Assembly: GCA_007130155.1 (NCBI GenBank)
Contig: SLTB01000055.1
Coordinates: 1 to 39,001 of the forward strand
Length of the DNA stretch: 39,001 nucleotides
Source of the DNA: Pseudomonadales bacterium
GTDB taxonomy: Bacteria > Pseudomonadota > Gammaproteobacteria > Pseudomonadales > Azotimanducaceae
Direction of reading: 5' to 3'
Part shown: positions 1 to 8,281 of the stretch, piece by piece
Layout: each line of letters opens with the position of its first letter
How positions within the stretch are numbered: the first letter of the stretch is position 1
Translations under genes and position numbers: made by a program
Notes under the pieces: generated by a model
Seen by the model: only the letters and a program-made list of their open reading frames with translations
What the model was told of the DNA's origin: nothing
Database searches by the model: none

Positions 1-638
1 AGGGTTATCTGGTGACCTACGGCAGCTATATCCCTCGCCGAACCCATGTCCCGCGGGCCAGCCTGATCGTGGCCGGAACTGAAACGTCCGTCGCTTTGCT
101 TGCCGGCTGGATGATCTTCCCGTTCGTTTTTACCTATGGCTTCGATCCGGGCGCGGGCAGTCAGCTCGCATTCGATACCCTACCGCGCGTATTCGAGGAA
201 ATGCGGGGCGGAGCTTGGCTCGCCATGGTTTTCTTCCCACTTTTCTTTGCCGCCGCATTCAGTTCCTGCCTTGCAGGCTTGAAGGTCATCATCGCTGCAC
301 TTTCTGAAGAGTTCCGCATGGGAGATGTGCGTGCAGTACTGGCGGTGGGTTGCCTGATGATCTTTCTCGGGCTGCCCTCGGCTCTGAGTTTTACGCCGTT
401 GAGGCTGACCGTGATGGGTATGCCCTTTCTGGATTTCATGGATCAGTTCGGCGGTACCAATGTCGTCGTGACCTCTGGCGTGGTCGGTGCGGGCCTGTTC
501 TGCTGGTTCGTGCCCCGAAGTCGGATGGCCTACGCCCTCGGTGCCAAAAGCCGCTGGTGGGAGTACCGTATATTCATCGTTGGACGCAGCCTGCCGTTTC
601 TGGCTCTTGCTTTCGTGGTCTGGACCTTATTGGTTTGA
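1..638 (+). CDS. Sodium:neurotransmitter symporter family transporter, 3' part
   Basis: This is the C-terminal part of an inner-membrane transporter; the reading frame is already open at the left edge, so the gene begins outside the window. About 210 residues are visible, with roughly five hydrophobic segments. The opening GYLVTYGSYI stretch and the following membrane-helix pattern resemble late helices of bacterial SNF/NSS (LeuT-type) transporters, which move amino acids or related solutes with sodium. The substrate cannot be told from this fragment. An apparent GTG start at 12 is only an internal Val codon. The gene converges on prpF. The family call rests on overall resemblance without a diagnostic motif. 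Confidence 0.75.
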   Translation, partial: GYLVTYGSYIPRRTHVPRASLIVAGTETSVALLAGWMIFPFVFTYGFDPGAGSQLAFDTLPRVFEEMRGGAWLAMVFFPLFFAAAFSSCLAGLKVIIAALSEEFRMGDVRAVLAVGCLMIFLGLPSALSFTPLRLTVMGMPFLDFMDQFGGTNVVVTSGVVGAGLFCWFVPRSRMAYALGAKSRWWEYRIFIVGRSLPFLALAFVVWTLLV

Positions 639-733
639 GATGGATCGCAGGTCGAGTTGATACGCATGGGCGCTGTGGATATGTGCACAGACTTTCTTTG
701 CGAGGCCTGAGCGGCGGGGGCGGGAACAAAGAC

Positions 734-763
734 CATTTCCAATGGCCCCCCGAGGGGGGGGTC
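734..763. terminator. Possible hairpins between convergent transporter and prpF
   Basis: Between the two convergent stop codons there is a small CCATT-TCC-AATGG hairpin (734-746), followed by a C6-GA-G8 inverted repeat that touches the prpF stop codon. No T-run follows on either strand, so a classical intrinsic terminator is not shown. It may act as a bidirectional transcript end. Confidence 0.25.
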
Positions 764-1940
764 ATGGAGAGCTTTGAGGCACCCTGACCCAGCCTTCCAT
801 CAGTACCCGGGCGCTGCGGGACATGCGCACCCGAGTGACGGCCCAGTCGTCGCCGATGAGTTCGGCTTCGGCACCCACGCCCAAGGTCCCGGAGGGATGC
901 CCGAACACCACCGAGTCCCGCTCGCTGCCACCTGCGGCCAGATTCACCAGGGTGCCCGGAATGACGGCTGCGGTGGCGATGGCGACCGCGGCGGTACCCA
1001 TCATGGCGTGATGCAGTTTGCCCATGGACAGGGCGCGCACGCAGAGGTCGATCTCTTCCTCGGCGATGACCTTGCCGCTCGAGGCAGTGTAGCCGGCGGG
1101 CGGGGCGACGAAGGCGACCTTGGGCGTGTGCTGCCGGGTGGCCGCCTCGGCGATGTCCTCGATCAGGCCCATGGCCACGGCACCATAGGCGCGGATGGTC
1201 TCGAATCGCTTCAGGGCTTCCGGGTCCGAATTGATGTCGTCCTGCAGCTCGGTGCCGGTGTAACCGATGTCTGCGGCATTGACGAAGATGGTCGGAATGC
1301 CCGAGTTGATCATGGTCGCCTTGAGCACGCCGATGCCGGGTACGTCGAGGTCATCGACGAGGTTGCCGGTGGGGAAGAGGGCCCCTTCGCCGTCGGCGGG
1401 ATTCATGAAGTCTACGGGCACCTCGGCGGCGGGGAAGGTGACGCCGTCGAGTTCGAAGTCACCGGTCTCCTGCACGCAGCCGTTGGTGATGGGCACCTGA
1501 TTGACGATGGTCTTGCCGATGTTCGCCTGCCAGATGCGCACTTCGCAGGTGCCGTTCTCGGGCACCTTGGCGGGATCGATGAGGCCGTTGCTGATGGCGA
1601 ATGGGCCGACTGCGGCTGACAGGTTCCCGCAGTTGCCTGACCAGTCCACGAAGGCTGAGTCGATGGACACCTGACCGAAGAGGTAGTCCACGTCATGGCC
1701 GGGCTGGCTGGACTTCGACAGGATCACTGTCTTCGACGTGCTCGATGTCGCTCCGCCCATGCCGTCGGTGTGCTTGCCGTAGGGATCGGGGCTGCCGATC
1801 ACCCGAAGCAGCAGGGCGTCTCGGGCCGCGCCTGGCTTTCGGGCAGCCTCCGGAAGGTCGTCGAGTTTGAAGAACACGCCCTTCGAGGTGCCGCCACGCA
1901 TGTAGGTGGCGGGAATGCGGATCTGAGGTTGATGTGCCAT
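762..1940 (-). CDS. prpF: 2-methylaconitate cis-trans isomerase PrpF
   Basis: Cytoplasmic isomerase needed with AcnD in the AcnD/PrpF version of the 2-methylcitrate cycle; it converts the 2-methylaconitate isomer made by AcnD into the one used by aconitase. The 392-residue protein has the family length and opens with the typical RIPATYMRGGTSKGVFF. The diaminopimelate-epimerase fold is expected, and the Lys and Cys of the active site are seen as K70 (STSK) and C104 (SGNCGN). The ATG at 1940 was chosen because AGGGAAG lies just upstream and the family N-terminus starts there, although the frame is open to 2156. It is the last gene of the prp operon, separated from acnD by 301 bp of repeat-rich DNA. 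Confidence 0.95.
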   Translation of the reverse strand: MAHQPQIRIPATYMRGGTSKGVFFKLDDLPEAARKPGAARDALLLRVIGSPDPYGKHTDGMGGATSSTSKTVILSKSSQPGHDVDYLFGQVSIDSAFVDWSGNCGNLSAAVGPFAISNGLIDPAKVPENGTCEVRIWQANIGKTIVNQVPITNGCVQETGDFELDGVTFPAAEVPVDFMNPADGEGALFPTGNLVDDLDVPGIGVLKATMINSGIPTIFVNAADIGYTGTELQDDINSDPEALKRFETIRAYGAVAMGLIEDIAEAATRQHTPKVAFVAPPAGYTASSGKVIAEEEIDLCVRALSMGKLHHAMMGTAAVAIATAAVIPGTLVNLAAGGSERDSVVFGHPSGTLGVGAEAELIGDDWAVTRVRMSRSARVLMEGWVRVPQSSP

Positions 1941-2030
1941 GGATCGCTTCCCTGTGTGCATGTGCCGCACCTCGTGACGGGGCGGGTTCGGTGACTCATT
2001 CGTACTCGCGGTCGCTGCCCAGTCCTCTCT

Positions 2031-2224
2031 GTGGGAGCGGCTTCCGAGGGTGTCGCAAAACTCAGCGTGGCGCCCCTGTGGGAGCGGATGTATCCGCGAA
2101 TGACCCCGCAAGTCATTGATTTCTCGCAGTCCATTCGCGGCTGAAGCCGCTCCCACGGAGTCTTGCCAACCTTTTGCGACACCCCCTTTCGCCGCGAAGA
2201 CTTCGCGGACAAGTCCGCTCCCAC
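2031..2224. repeat. Nested inverted REP-like element in the acnD-prpF gap
   Basis: Three nested inverted-repeat pairs are visible: GTGGGAGCGG at 2031-2040 with its complement at 2215-2224; GGGTGTCGCAAAA at 2048-2060 with its complement at 2172-2184; and an inner pair at 2078-2102 and 2132-2156 starting GTGGGAGCGG. A further CGCGAAGACTTCGCGG palindrome lies near 2193-2208. The core matches the other GTGGGAGCGG elements in this window. Such repeats are typical REP/BIME elements and could fold strongly in the prp transcript. Confidence 0.85.
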
Positions 2225-2241
2225 GGGGATGTTCTCCGGCC

Positions 2242-4836
2242 TCAGGCTACGGCCTCGGATTCGAGGAAGTCCTGGGCGAAGCGCTGCAGCACGCCGCCGG
2301 CCTCGTAAATGGTGACCTCCTCGGCGGTGTCGAGCCGGCAAGTGACGGGGACTTCCACCTGTTCGCCGTTGCGTCGCGTGATGACCAGGGTCAGTTCGGC
2401 GCCCGGCTTCAGGTCGCCGAGGACGGTATAGGTCTCGGTGCCGTCGATGCCATAGCTGTGTCGTGTGTCGCCTGGCTTGAACTCGATGGGCAGTACGCCC
2501 ATGCCGATCAGGTTGGTGCGGTGAATGCGCTCGAAGCCTTCGGCCACGATGGCTTCGACGCCGGCAAGACGGACGCCCTTGGCCGCCCAGTCCCGGGAGG
2601 AACCCTGGCCGTAGTCGGCACCGGCGACGATGATCAGGGGCTGGCCCCGCTCCATGTAGGTCTCGATGGCCTCCCACATGCGCGTCACTTCACCTTCCGG
2701 CTCGATGCGGGCCAGGGAACCCTGCTTCACTTCGCCGTCCACCACGGCCATCTCGTTGACCAGCTTGGGGTTGGCGAAGGTGGCCCGCAGCGCGGTGAGG
2801 TGGTCGCCGCGATGGGTGGCGTAGGAATTGAAGTCCTCCTCCGGCAGGCCCATCTTGGCCAGATACTCGCCGGCGGCGCTGTCGCGCATGATGGCATTGG
2901 ACGGCGAGAGGTGATCGGTGGTGATGTTGTCGGGCAGCACCGCCAGCGGACGCATGTCCTTCATGGTCCGCGGCTTGGCCAGCGCGCCTTCCCAGTAGGG
3001 GGGGCGTCGGATGTAGGTGCTCATCTCCCGCCAGGCATACAGCGGCGTGACGTTGCTGGTGGTGTCCGTCACCTTGATGAACATGGGGTCATAGACGTCG
3101 CGAAACTGCTGCGGTTTGACGCTGGCCTTGACGATGGCGTCGATCTCTTCGTCTTCTGGCCAGATGTCCTTGAGGGTGATGGGCTTGCCGTCGGCGTTGT
3201 GGCCCAGCGCATCCTTCTCGATATCGAAGCGGATCGTCCCGGCAATGGCGTAGGCCACCACCAGTGGCGGCGAGGCCAGGAAGGCCTGCTTGGCGTAGGG
3301 GTGGATGCGGCCATCGAAGTTGCGGTTGCCGGACAGCACTGCCGTGGCGTAGAGGTCGCGGTCGATGATTTCCTGCTGGATTTTGGGATCCAGCGCGCCG
3401 GACATGCCGTTGCAGGTGGTGCAGGCAAAGGCCACCACGCCGAAGCCGAGTTGCTCGAGCTCGGGCAGCAGTTCCGCCTCAGCCAAGTAGGTCTTCACGG
3501 TCTTCGATCCCGGTGCCAGGGAGCTTTTAACCCATGGCTTGCGGGTTAATCCGAGGCGGTTTGCGTTACGGGCGATGAGGCCGGCTGCGACCATGTTGCG
3601 CGGATTGGAGGTATTGGTGCAGCTGGTGATGGCGGCGATGATCACGGCACCATCGGGCATCTCGCCCGGGGTCTCTTCCCAGGGCCCGGCGATGCCGCGG
3701 CTGGTCAGTTCCGACGCCAGCAGCTTGGCGTGGGGCTTGGATGGACCTGCAAGGGTGCGCTCGACCTTGGAGAGGTCGAAGCTCAGGACGCGCTCGTACT
3801 CGGCGGTCTTCAGGTCGTCGGCCCACAGGCCGGTATGTTTGGCGAACTTTTCCACCAGAGCCACCTGCTCGTCCTCGCGTCCAGTCAGACGCAGGTACTC
3901 GATGGTCTGGCCGTCGATGAAGAACATGGCGGCCGTGGCGCCGTACTCCGGCGTCATGTTGGAGATGGTGGCTCGGTCGCCCACGGTCAGGCTGTCTGCA
4001 CCTTCGCCGTAGAATTCCAGGTATGCGCCCACCACCTTCTCCTCGCGCAGGAACTCGGTGATGGCCAGCACCATGTCGGTACTGGTGATGCCGGGCTGCA
4101 GGCGGCCTTTGAGTTCCACGCCAACGATGTCGGGCAGGCGCATCATGGAGGCCCGGCCAAGCATGACAGACTCGGCCTCGAGGCCGCCGACGCCGACGGA
4201 GATGACGCCGATGGCATCGACCATGGGGGTGTGGCTGTCGGTGCCGACACAGGTGTCAGGGTAGGCGACGCCGCCTTGCACCTGCACCACGGGCGACATC
4301 TTCTCCAGATTGATCTGGTGCATGATGCCGTTGCCGGGCGGGATCACGTCGACGTTGTGGAACGCGTCCTTGCACCAGTTGATGAAGTGGAAGCGGTCGG
4401 CATTGCGGCGTTCTTCCACTTCGCGATTCTTCTCGAAGGCATCAGCCTCGAAGCCGGCGTGCTCCACGGCCAGGGAGTGGTCGACGATGAGCTGAGTCGG
4501 CACCACCGGATTGACCTTGGCCGGGTCGCCACCCATGGCGGCGATGGCGTCGCGCAGACCGGCCAAGTCCACCAGTGCGGTCTGGCCGAGAATGTCGTGG
4601 CAGACCACTCGTGCGGGATACCAGGGAAAGTCCAGGTCGCGCTTGCGCCCGATGAGCTGCGAAAGTGCCGCATTCAGCAGCTCAGGGTCGCAGCGGCGAA
4701 CCAGTTGCTCGGCCAAGATGCGCGAGGTGTAGGGCAGCTTCGCGTAGGCGCCGGGCTCGATGGCATCAACGGCGGTACGGGTATCGAAGAACTCGAGGTC
4801 GGTACCAGGAAGGGGCTTTCTGAATGCGGTATTCAT
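2242..4836 (-). CDS. acnD: Fe/S-dependent 2-methylisocitrate dehydratase AcnD
   Basis: Aconitase-family [4Fe-4S] enzyme that dehydrates 2-methylcitrate in propionate catabolism; PrpF then isomerises the product. The 864-residue length and sequence fit AcnD. The cluster-binding cysteines are seen as C406 in SCTNTSN and C472/C475 in ACTTCNG. The N-terminal catalytic domains are followed by the swivel domain, with the GSSRDWAAKG motif in the last quarter. The start at 4836 gives the family-typical NTAFRKPLPGT opening, but no good Shine-Dalgarno sequence precedes it. It lies 72 bp downstream of prpC on the same strand, and together with prpF it replaces the PrpD route found in enterobacteria. Confidence 0.96.
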   Translation of the reverse strand: MNTAFRKPLPGTDLEFFDTRTAVDAIEPGAYAKLPYTSRILAEQLVRRCDPELLNAALSQLIGRKRDLDFPWYPARVVCHDILGQTALVDLAGLRDAIAAMGGDPAKVNPVVPTQLIVDHSLAVEHAGFEADAFEKNREVEERRNADRFHFINWCKDAFHNVDVIPPGNGIMHQINLEKMSPVVQVQGGVAYPDTCVGTDSHTPMVDAIGVISVGVGGLEAESVMLGRASMMRLPDIVGVELKGRLQPGITSTDMVLAITEFLREEKVVGAYLEFYGEGADSLTVGDRATISNMTPEYGATAAMFFIDGQTIEYLRLTGREDEQVALVEKFAKHTGLWADDLKTAEYERVLSFDLSKVERTLAGPSKPHAKLLASELTSRGIAGPWEETPGEMPDGAVIIAAITSCTNTSNPRNMVAAGLIARNANRLGLTRKPWVKSSLAPGSKTVKTYLAEAELLPELEQLGFGVVAFACTTCNGMSGALDPKIQQEIIDRDLYATAVLSGNRNFDGRIHPYAKQAFLASPPLVVAYAIAGTIRFDIEKDALGHNADGKPITLKDIWPEDEEIDAIVKASVKPQQFRDVYDPMFIKVTDTTSNVTPLYAWREMSTYIRRPPYWEGALAKPRTMKDMRPLAVLPDNITTDHLSPSNAIMRDSAAGEYLAKMGLPEEDFNSYATHRGDHLTALRATFANPKLVNEMAVVDGEVKQGSLARIEPEGEVTRMWEAIETYMERGQPLIIVAGADYGQGSSRDWAAKGVRLAGVEAIVAEGFERIHRTNLIGMGVLPIEFKPGDTRHSYGIDGTETYTVLGDLKPGAELTLVITRRNGEQVEVPVTCRLDTAEEVTIYEAGGVLQRFAQDFLESEAVA

Positions 4837-4908
4837 GGTGTCAGACGTCCGTGGGTTTGAGGCCAGCCGGGATGGGCATCATAGCCCTCCCCGGCCGGCT
4901 GGGCATGG

Positions 4909-6036
4909 TCAGGCGCGGGCTTCGATGGGTTGCCACTCGCTCTTTTCCGGGCCGATGTAGTCGGCGCTCGGGCGAATGATGCGATTATTCTCGCGCTGTT
5001 CGAAGACGTGGGCGCACCAGCCGGTGACCCGCGAGCAGACGAAGATCGGCGTGAACAGCTTGGTGGGAATGCCCATGAAGTGGTATGCGCTGGCGTGGAA
5101 GAAGTCCGCATTGCAGAACAGTTTCTTTTCCCGCCACATGACTTCTTCGACCTTGGCCGACACCGGGTAAAGCACGGTATCGCCCACGTCGTCCGCCAGC
5201 TTCTTCGACCACTGCTTGATGATGGCATTGCGTGGGTCGGACTCGCGATAGATGGCGTGGCCGAAGCCCATGATCTTCTCTTTGCGCTCGAGCATGCCGA
5301 GAATCTCGCGCTCGGCCTCCTCCGGCGACGACCACTGCTCGATCATGTCCATGGCCGCCTCGTTGGCGCCGCCGTGCAGCGGACCGCGCAGGGAGCCGAT
5401 GGCACCGGTGACGCAGGAGTGGATGTCGGACAGGGTGGAGGCGCAGACCCGGCCGGTGAAGGTGGAGGCGTTGAACTCGTGCTCGGCATAGAGGATCAGC
5501 GAGACGTTCATGACGTCGGCGTGGAGCTTGCTTGGCGCCTCGCCCCGCAGCATGTGCAGGAAGTGGCCACCTACGGAGTCGTCATCGGTTTCGGTCTCGA
5601 TGCGCACACCGTCGTGGGAAAAGCGGTACCAGTAACAGATGATGGAGGGCAGGATGGCAAGCAGGCGGTCGGCGGCGTCCTGCTGTTCGGCAAAGCTGGC
5701 CTCGGTTTCGAGGTTGCCCAGCATGGAAGTCCCTGTGCGCATCACGTCCATGGGGTGGGCGCTGGCGGGAATCTGCTCGAGTACGGTCTTCAGCGGCTGA
5801 GGTAATCCGCGCAGACTCTTGAGCTTGGCGATGTAGCCGTCGAGCTCGGCCGCATTGGGAAGCTTGCCCTTGAGCAGCAGGTAGGCGACTTCTTCGAAGC
5901 GTGCCTTCTCAGCCAGTTCGCTCATGTCGTAGCCGCGATAGGTGAGGCCGGATCCGGTCTTGCCCACGGTGCACAGGGCGGTGCTGCCGGCACTCTGGCC
6001 GCGCAGTCCCGCGCCGCCAAGCTTCTTCTCTACCAT
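4909..6036 (-). CDS. prpC: 2-methylcitrate synthase PrpC
   Basis: Condenses propionyl-CoA with oxaloacetate to 2-methylcitrate, the first step of the methylcitrate cycle, in the cytoplasm. At 375 residues it has the short-form citrate synthase length. Catalytic residues are visible: H221 in PLHGGANE, H260 in MGFGHAIYR and D311 in CNADFF, with R355 in RIIRPSADY for the carboxylate. The start ATG at 6036 follows a strong AAGGAGG. It lies between prpB and acnD in the operon. The neighbours make 2-methylcitrate synthase far more likely than housekeeping citrate synthase. Confidence 0.96.
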   Translation of the reverse strand: MVEKKLGGAGLRGQSAGSTALCTVGKTGSGLTYRGYDMSELAEKARFEEVAYLLLKGKLPNAAELDGYIAKLKSLRGLPQPLKTVLEQIPASAHPMDVMRTGTSMLGNLETEASFAEQQDAADRLLAILPSIICYWYRFSHDGVRIETETDDDSVGGHFLHMLRGEAPSKLHADVMNVSLILYAEHEFNASTFTGRVCASTLSDIHSCVTGAIGSLRGPLHGGANEAAMDMIEQWSSPEEAEREILGMLERKEKIMGFGHAIYRESDPRNAIIKQWSKKLADDVGDTVLYPVSAKVEEVMWREKKLFCNADFFHASAYHFMGIPTKLFTPIFVCSRVTGWCAHVFEQRENNRIIRPSADYIGPEKSEWQPIEARA

Positions 6037-6107
6037 TGTTGCCTCCTTGGATTGACGTCTGTCGTCATTTTGAATGTCTGTGCGTTCGCCCTGCGCAGCG
6101 CAACCCC

Positions 6108-6205
6108 TTGTGGGAGCGGACTCCGTCCGCGAATGCTCGCGCCACGCCTGGATGCCTTGTGGGAGCGGACTTTGTCCGCGAATACTCGCGCCACGCCCGG
6201 ATGCC
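6108..6205. repeat. Two tandem 49-bp REP-like repeats between prpB and prpC
   Basis: Positions 6108-6156 and 6157-6205 are direct copies with four mismatches by eye. Each begins TTGTGGGAGCGGAC and contains the imperfect inverted repeat GCGGAC-N4-GTCCGC. The second copy ends immediately before the prpB stop codon. The core is the same as in the element at 2031-2224. No gene lies in this gap. Confidence 0.9.
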
Positions 6206-6206
6206 T

Positions 6207-7097
6207 TCAGGCGTCCGAACCCTTCTCGGCGAACAATGCGTCGAGCTTCTCCTCGAAGCTGTGATAGTCGAGGAAGTCGTAGAGCTCGTCGCGGGTCTGC
6301 ATGAGATCGACCACGTCCTTCTGGTGGCCGTTGTCATGAATGCTGCGGTAGACCTTCAGGGCGGCCGCATTCATGGCCCGGAACGCGGACAGCGGGTATA
6401 GGACCATGCGGCAGCCGGTTACGCCGAGTTCCGATTGAGTGAACAGCGGGGTGGCGCCGAACTCGGTGATGTTGGCCAGGATCGGGGCGTCGACGCGGCT
6501 GCAGAAGGCCCGATAGTCGTCCAGCGTGTGTACCGCCTCTGCGAAGATGGCGTCCGCCCCCGCCTCGATGCAGGCGTTGGCGCGCTCGATAGCAGCGTCG
6601 AGCCCCTCCTTCTGGAAGGCATCGGTACGAGCGATGAGATAGAAGTCGGGGTCGATGCGCGCATCGGCTGCAGCCTTGACCCGATCCACCATCTCGTCCT
6701 GGGACACGATGGCCTTGTTGGGCCGATGACCGCAGCGCTTCTGGGCCACCTGATCTTCGAGGTGAACGGCGGCGACCCCGGCGCGCTGCATTTCCTTCAC
6801 GGTACGGCTGATGTTGAAGGCGCCGCCCCAGCCGGTATCGATGTCCACCAGCAGCGGCAGATCGGTGGCGCCGCAGATGCGGTGGGCGTCGGTGACTACG
6901 TCGTTCATGCTGGTGATGCCGAGATCAGGGAGGCCGAAGGAGGCATTGGCTACGCCTGCACCGGAAAGATAGATCGCCGCATGGCCGACCCGCTCGGCCA
7001 TCAGGGCCGTGTAGGCATTGATGGTGCCGACGATGGGCAGCGGCCGGTGGGCTTCGAGCGCGGCGCGAAAACGGGCGCCGGGGGTGGGTGCGGTCAT
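6207..7097 (-). CDS. prpB: Methylisocitrate lyase PrpB
   Basis: Cleaves 2-methylisocitrate to pyruvate and succinate, the last step of the methylcitrate cycle. The 296-residue protein has the isocitrate-lyase/PEP-mutase superfamily fold signature. The catalytic loop KRCGH is at 120-124, and Mg-binding acidic residues lie in [10 protein letters not shown] (near 85) and VHLEDQ (near 112). The frame is open to 7370, but the ATG at 7097 is chosen because AAGGAGA precedes it by seven bases and family homology begins there. It is the first enzyme gene after the regulator, 43 bp away, and is followed by the tandem repeats. Confidence 0.96.
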   Translation of the reverse strand: MTAPTPGARFRAALEAHRPLPIVGTINAYTALMAERVGHAAIYLSGAGVANASFGLPDLGITSMNDVVTDAHRICGATDLPLLVDIDTGWGGAFNISRTVKEMQRAGVAAVHLEDQVAQKRCGHRPNKAIVSQDEMVDRVKAAADARIDPDFYLIARTDAFQKEGLDAAIERANACIEAGADAIFAEAVHTLDDYRAFCSRVDAPILANITEFGATPLFTQSELGVTGCRMVLYPLSAFRAMNAAALKVYRSIHDNGHQKDVVDLMQTRDELYDFLDYHSFEEKLDALFAEKGSDA

Positions 7098-7140
7098 TGC
7101 GGATCTCCTTGAGTGAATCCGGTCTGGCCGAGCCGTGGGC

Positions 7141-7857
7141 TCAGGCCTGCTCTTTAGTCTCTTCCTGTGACGACAGCGTGGCAGCGTAGCGTTCGGCCAC
7201 ATTGTCCCGCGACGCCCTGACGTGGCGCCGCATGAGTTGTTCCGCCCGTTCACCGTTTCCCGCAGCGATGGCATCGACGATGTGGTGGTGCTCGGCGAAA
7301 GCCGTCTGCGGTCGGGTGCCGCTGGCGCTGAACTGGGTGCGGTACAGCCGCACCAGGTAGTACAGGTCATCGCAGAGCAGGGTGATCAGCATGCGGTTGT
7401 GGCTGCCTTTGACGATACGATAGTGGAAATCCAGATCGCCCTCGCTTTGGTAGTAGGCCTCGCCCCGGCGCAGATCGTCCTGACCCTGATGCACGGCCAG
7501 CACGTCGCGCAGACCTTTGATCTCCTCGGCCGTCATGTGCTCGGCCGCAAGCCTGGCGGCAGTGCTTTCGAGGGCTTCGCGGACGTCGAAGAGCTCCAGC
7601 AGTTCCGGCATGGACAGTTTCACCACCCGCGCGCCCACGTGCGGCACTCGCTCGATCAGCCGGTGGGCCTCCAGGCGGCGCATGGCTTCGCGCAGTGGGC
7701 CGCGGGAAATACCGTAGGTCTGAGACAGCCCCGGCTCGGTGATCTTGCTGCCCGGAGCCAGCTCGCCGCGGACGATGGCGTTCTGCAGCTCCTGGAAGAC
7801 CCGCTCCGCTAAGGTGCGGATTTCAGGTGCGCTGGATGCGGTTGTGACTGAACTCAT
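7141..7857 (-). CDS. GntR-family (FCD domain) regulator of the prp operon
   Basis: A 238-residue transcription regulator. Residues about 10-75 form the winged-helix GntR DNA-binding domain ([20 protein letters not shown], then [14 protein letters not shown]). The rest is an all-helical FCD ligand domain with metal/ligand-type histidines in DLDFHYRIV and [10 protein letters not shown]. It is the first gene of the methylcitrate operon, so it likely senses a pathway intermediate and controls its own operon; that role is inferred from position. The start ATG at 7857 has no Shine-Dalgarno sequence because the leader there is occupied by a perfect palindrome. The classical sigma54-type PrpR is not present in the window. 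Confidence 0.9.
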   Translation of the reverse strand: MSSVTTASSAPEIRTLAERVFQELQNAIVRGELAPGSKITEPGLSQTYGISRGPLREAMRRLEAHRLIERVPHVGARVVKLSMPELLELFDVREALESTAARLAAEHMTAEEIKGLRDVLAVHQGQDDLRRGEAYYQSEGDLDFHYRIVKGSHNRMLITLLCDDLYYLVRLYRTQFSASGTRPQTAFAEHHHIVDAIAAGNGERAEQLMRRHVRASRDNVAERYAATLSSQEETKEQA

Positions 7858-7860
7858 GAA

Positions 7861-7874
7861 GATTGTCGACAATC
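7861..7874. promoter_or_regulatory. Probable GntR operator palindrome
   Basis: GATTGTCGACAATC is a perfect 14-bp palindrome lying between the predicted transcription start and the first codon of the GntR gene. TTGTCGACAA-like palindromes are the usual site shape for FCD-type GntR regulators. Its place about +7 to +20 suits repression of the whole prp operon by its own product. Confidence 0.7.
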
Positions 7875-7887
7875 TCGAGGCGGGCGC

Positions 7888-7916
7888 ACTATAGACAGGA
7901 GGCGGATGGGGGTCAA
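7888..7916 (-). promoter_or_regulatory. Sigma70-type promoter of the prp operon
   Basis: Reading the minus strand, TTGACC (7916-7911) and TATAGT (7893-7888) are separated by exactly 17 bp, close to the sigma70 consensus. Transcription would begin near 7881, only about 24 bases before the regulator start codon, with the palindrome in between. Confidence 0.7.
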
Positions 7917-7964
7917 CCCGGGTCCACGGCTGTCGGCGGTTGCCGTCCGTTCGTGGCGATCGTG

Positions 7965-7992
7965 TTGCATCCGGGGCACAGAGCATTAAACT
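7965..7992 (+). promoter_or_regulatory. Possible promoter of the toxin-antitoxin pair
   Basis: TTGCAT (7965-7970) and TAAACT (7987-7992), spaced 16 bp, precede the antitoxin GTG at 8024. An AGTC-TGTG-GACT inverted repeat just downstream (about 7996-8007) could be the autoregulatory site. Each hexamer matches consensus at only four of six positions. Confidence 0.35.
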
Positions 7993-8023
7993 AAAGTCTG
8001 TGGACTAAGCCGGCTGTGCAAGC

Positions 8024-8281
8024 GTGGACATTTTCAACATTCATGAGGCGAAGACCCATCTCTCCAAGCTCGTCGAGCGTGCCGCCCGAGGGGAACCTTT
8101 CATCATTGCCAAGGCCGGGCGTCCGGTTGCGAAGGTCGTTGCAGTCGATGCGCCTTCGCGAGCGGCCCAGCTTCGCGTGGGATTTCTGGCTGGAGAAATC
8201 GATGTGCCCGATGACTTCGATCTGATGGGGAGCGCGGAGATCGAACGGATGTTCGCTGTCGCCGATGATCCTGCTACTTGA
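8024..8281 (+). CDS. Phd/YefM-type antitoxin
   Basis: An 85-residue antitoxin of a type II toxin-antitoxin pair. The N-terminal half (DIFNIHEAKTHLSKLVERAA, then GEPFIIAKAGRPVAKVV) is the Phd/YefM DNA-binding and dimerisation fold. The C-terminal acidic tail (DVPDDFDLMG...) is the expected toxin-neutralising region. The start is GTG at 8024, since an in-frame TAA at 8006-8008 excludes any earlier one; no clear ribosome site is seen. The gene overlaps the toxin gene by 17 bp. It is expected to bind the PIN-domain product and to repress its own promoter. Confidence 0.9.
   Translation: MDIFNIHEAKTHLSKLVERAARGEPFIIAKAGRPVAKVVAVDAPSRAAQLRVGFLAGEIDVPDDFDLMGSAEIERMFAVADDPAT

Noticed and set aside
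774-1619. Long plus-strand open frame opposite prpF
   Set aside because: It is the antisense shadow of prpF in high-GC DNA; no family resemblance, repetitive Gly/Asp composition.
2116-3549. Long plus-strand open frame opposite acnD
   Set aside because: Antisense shadow of acnD, which has all aconitase motifs on the other strand.
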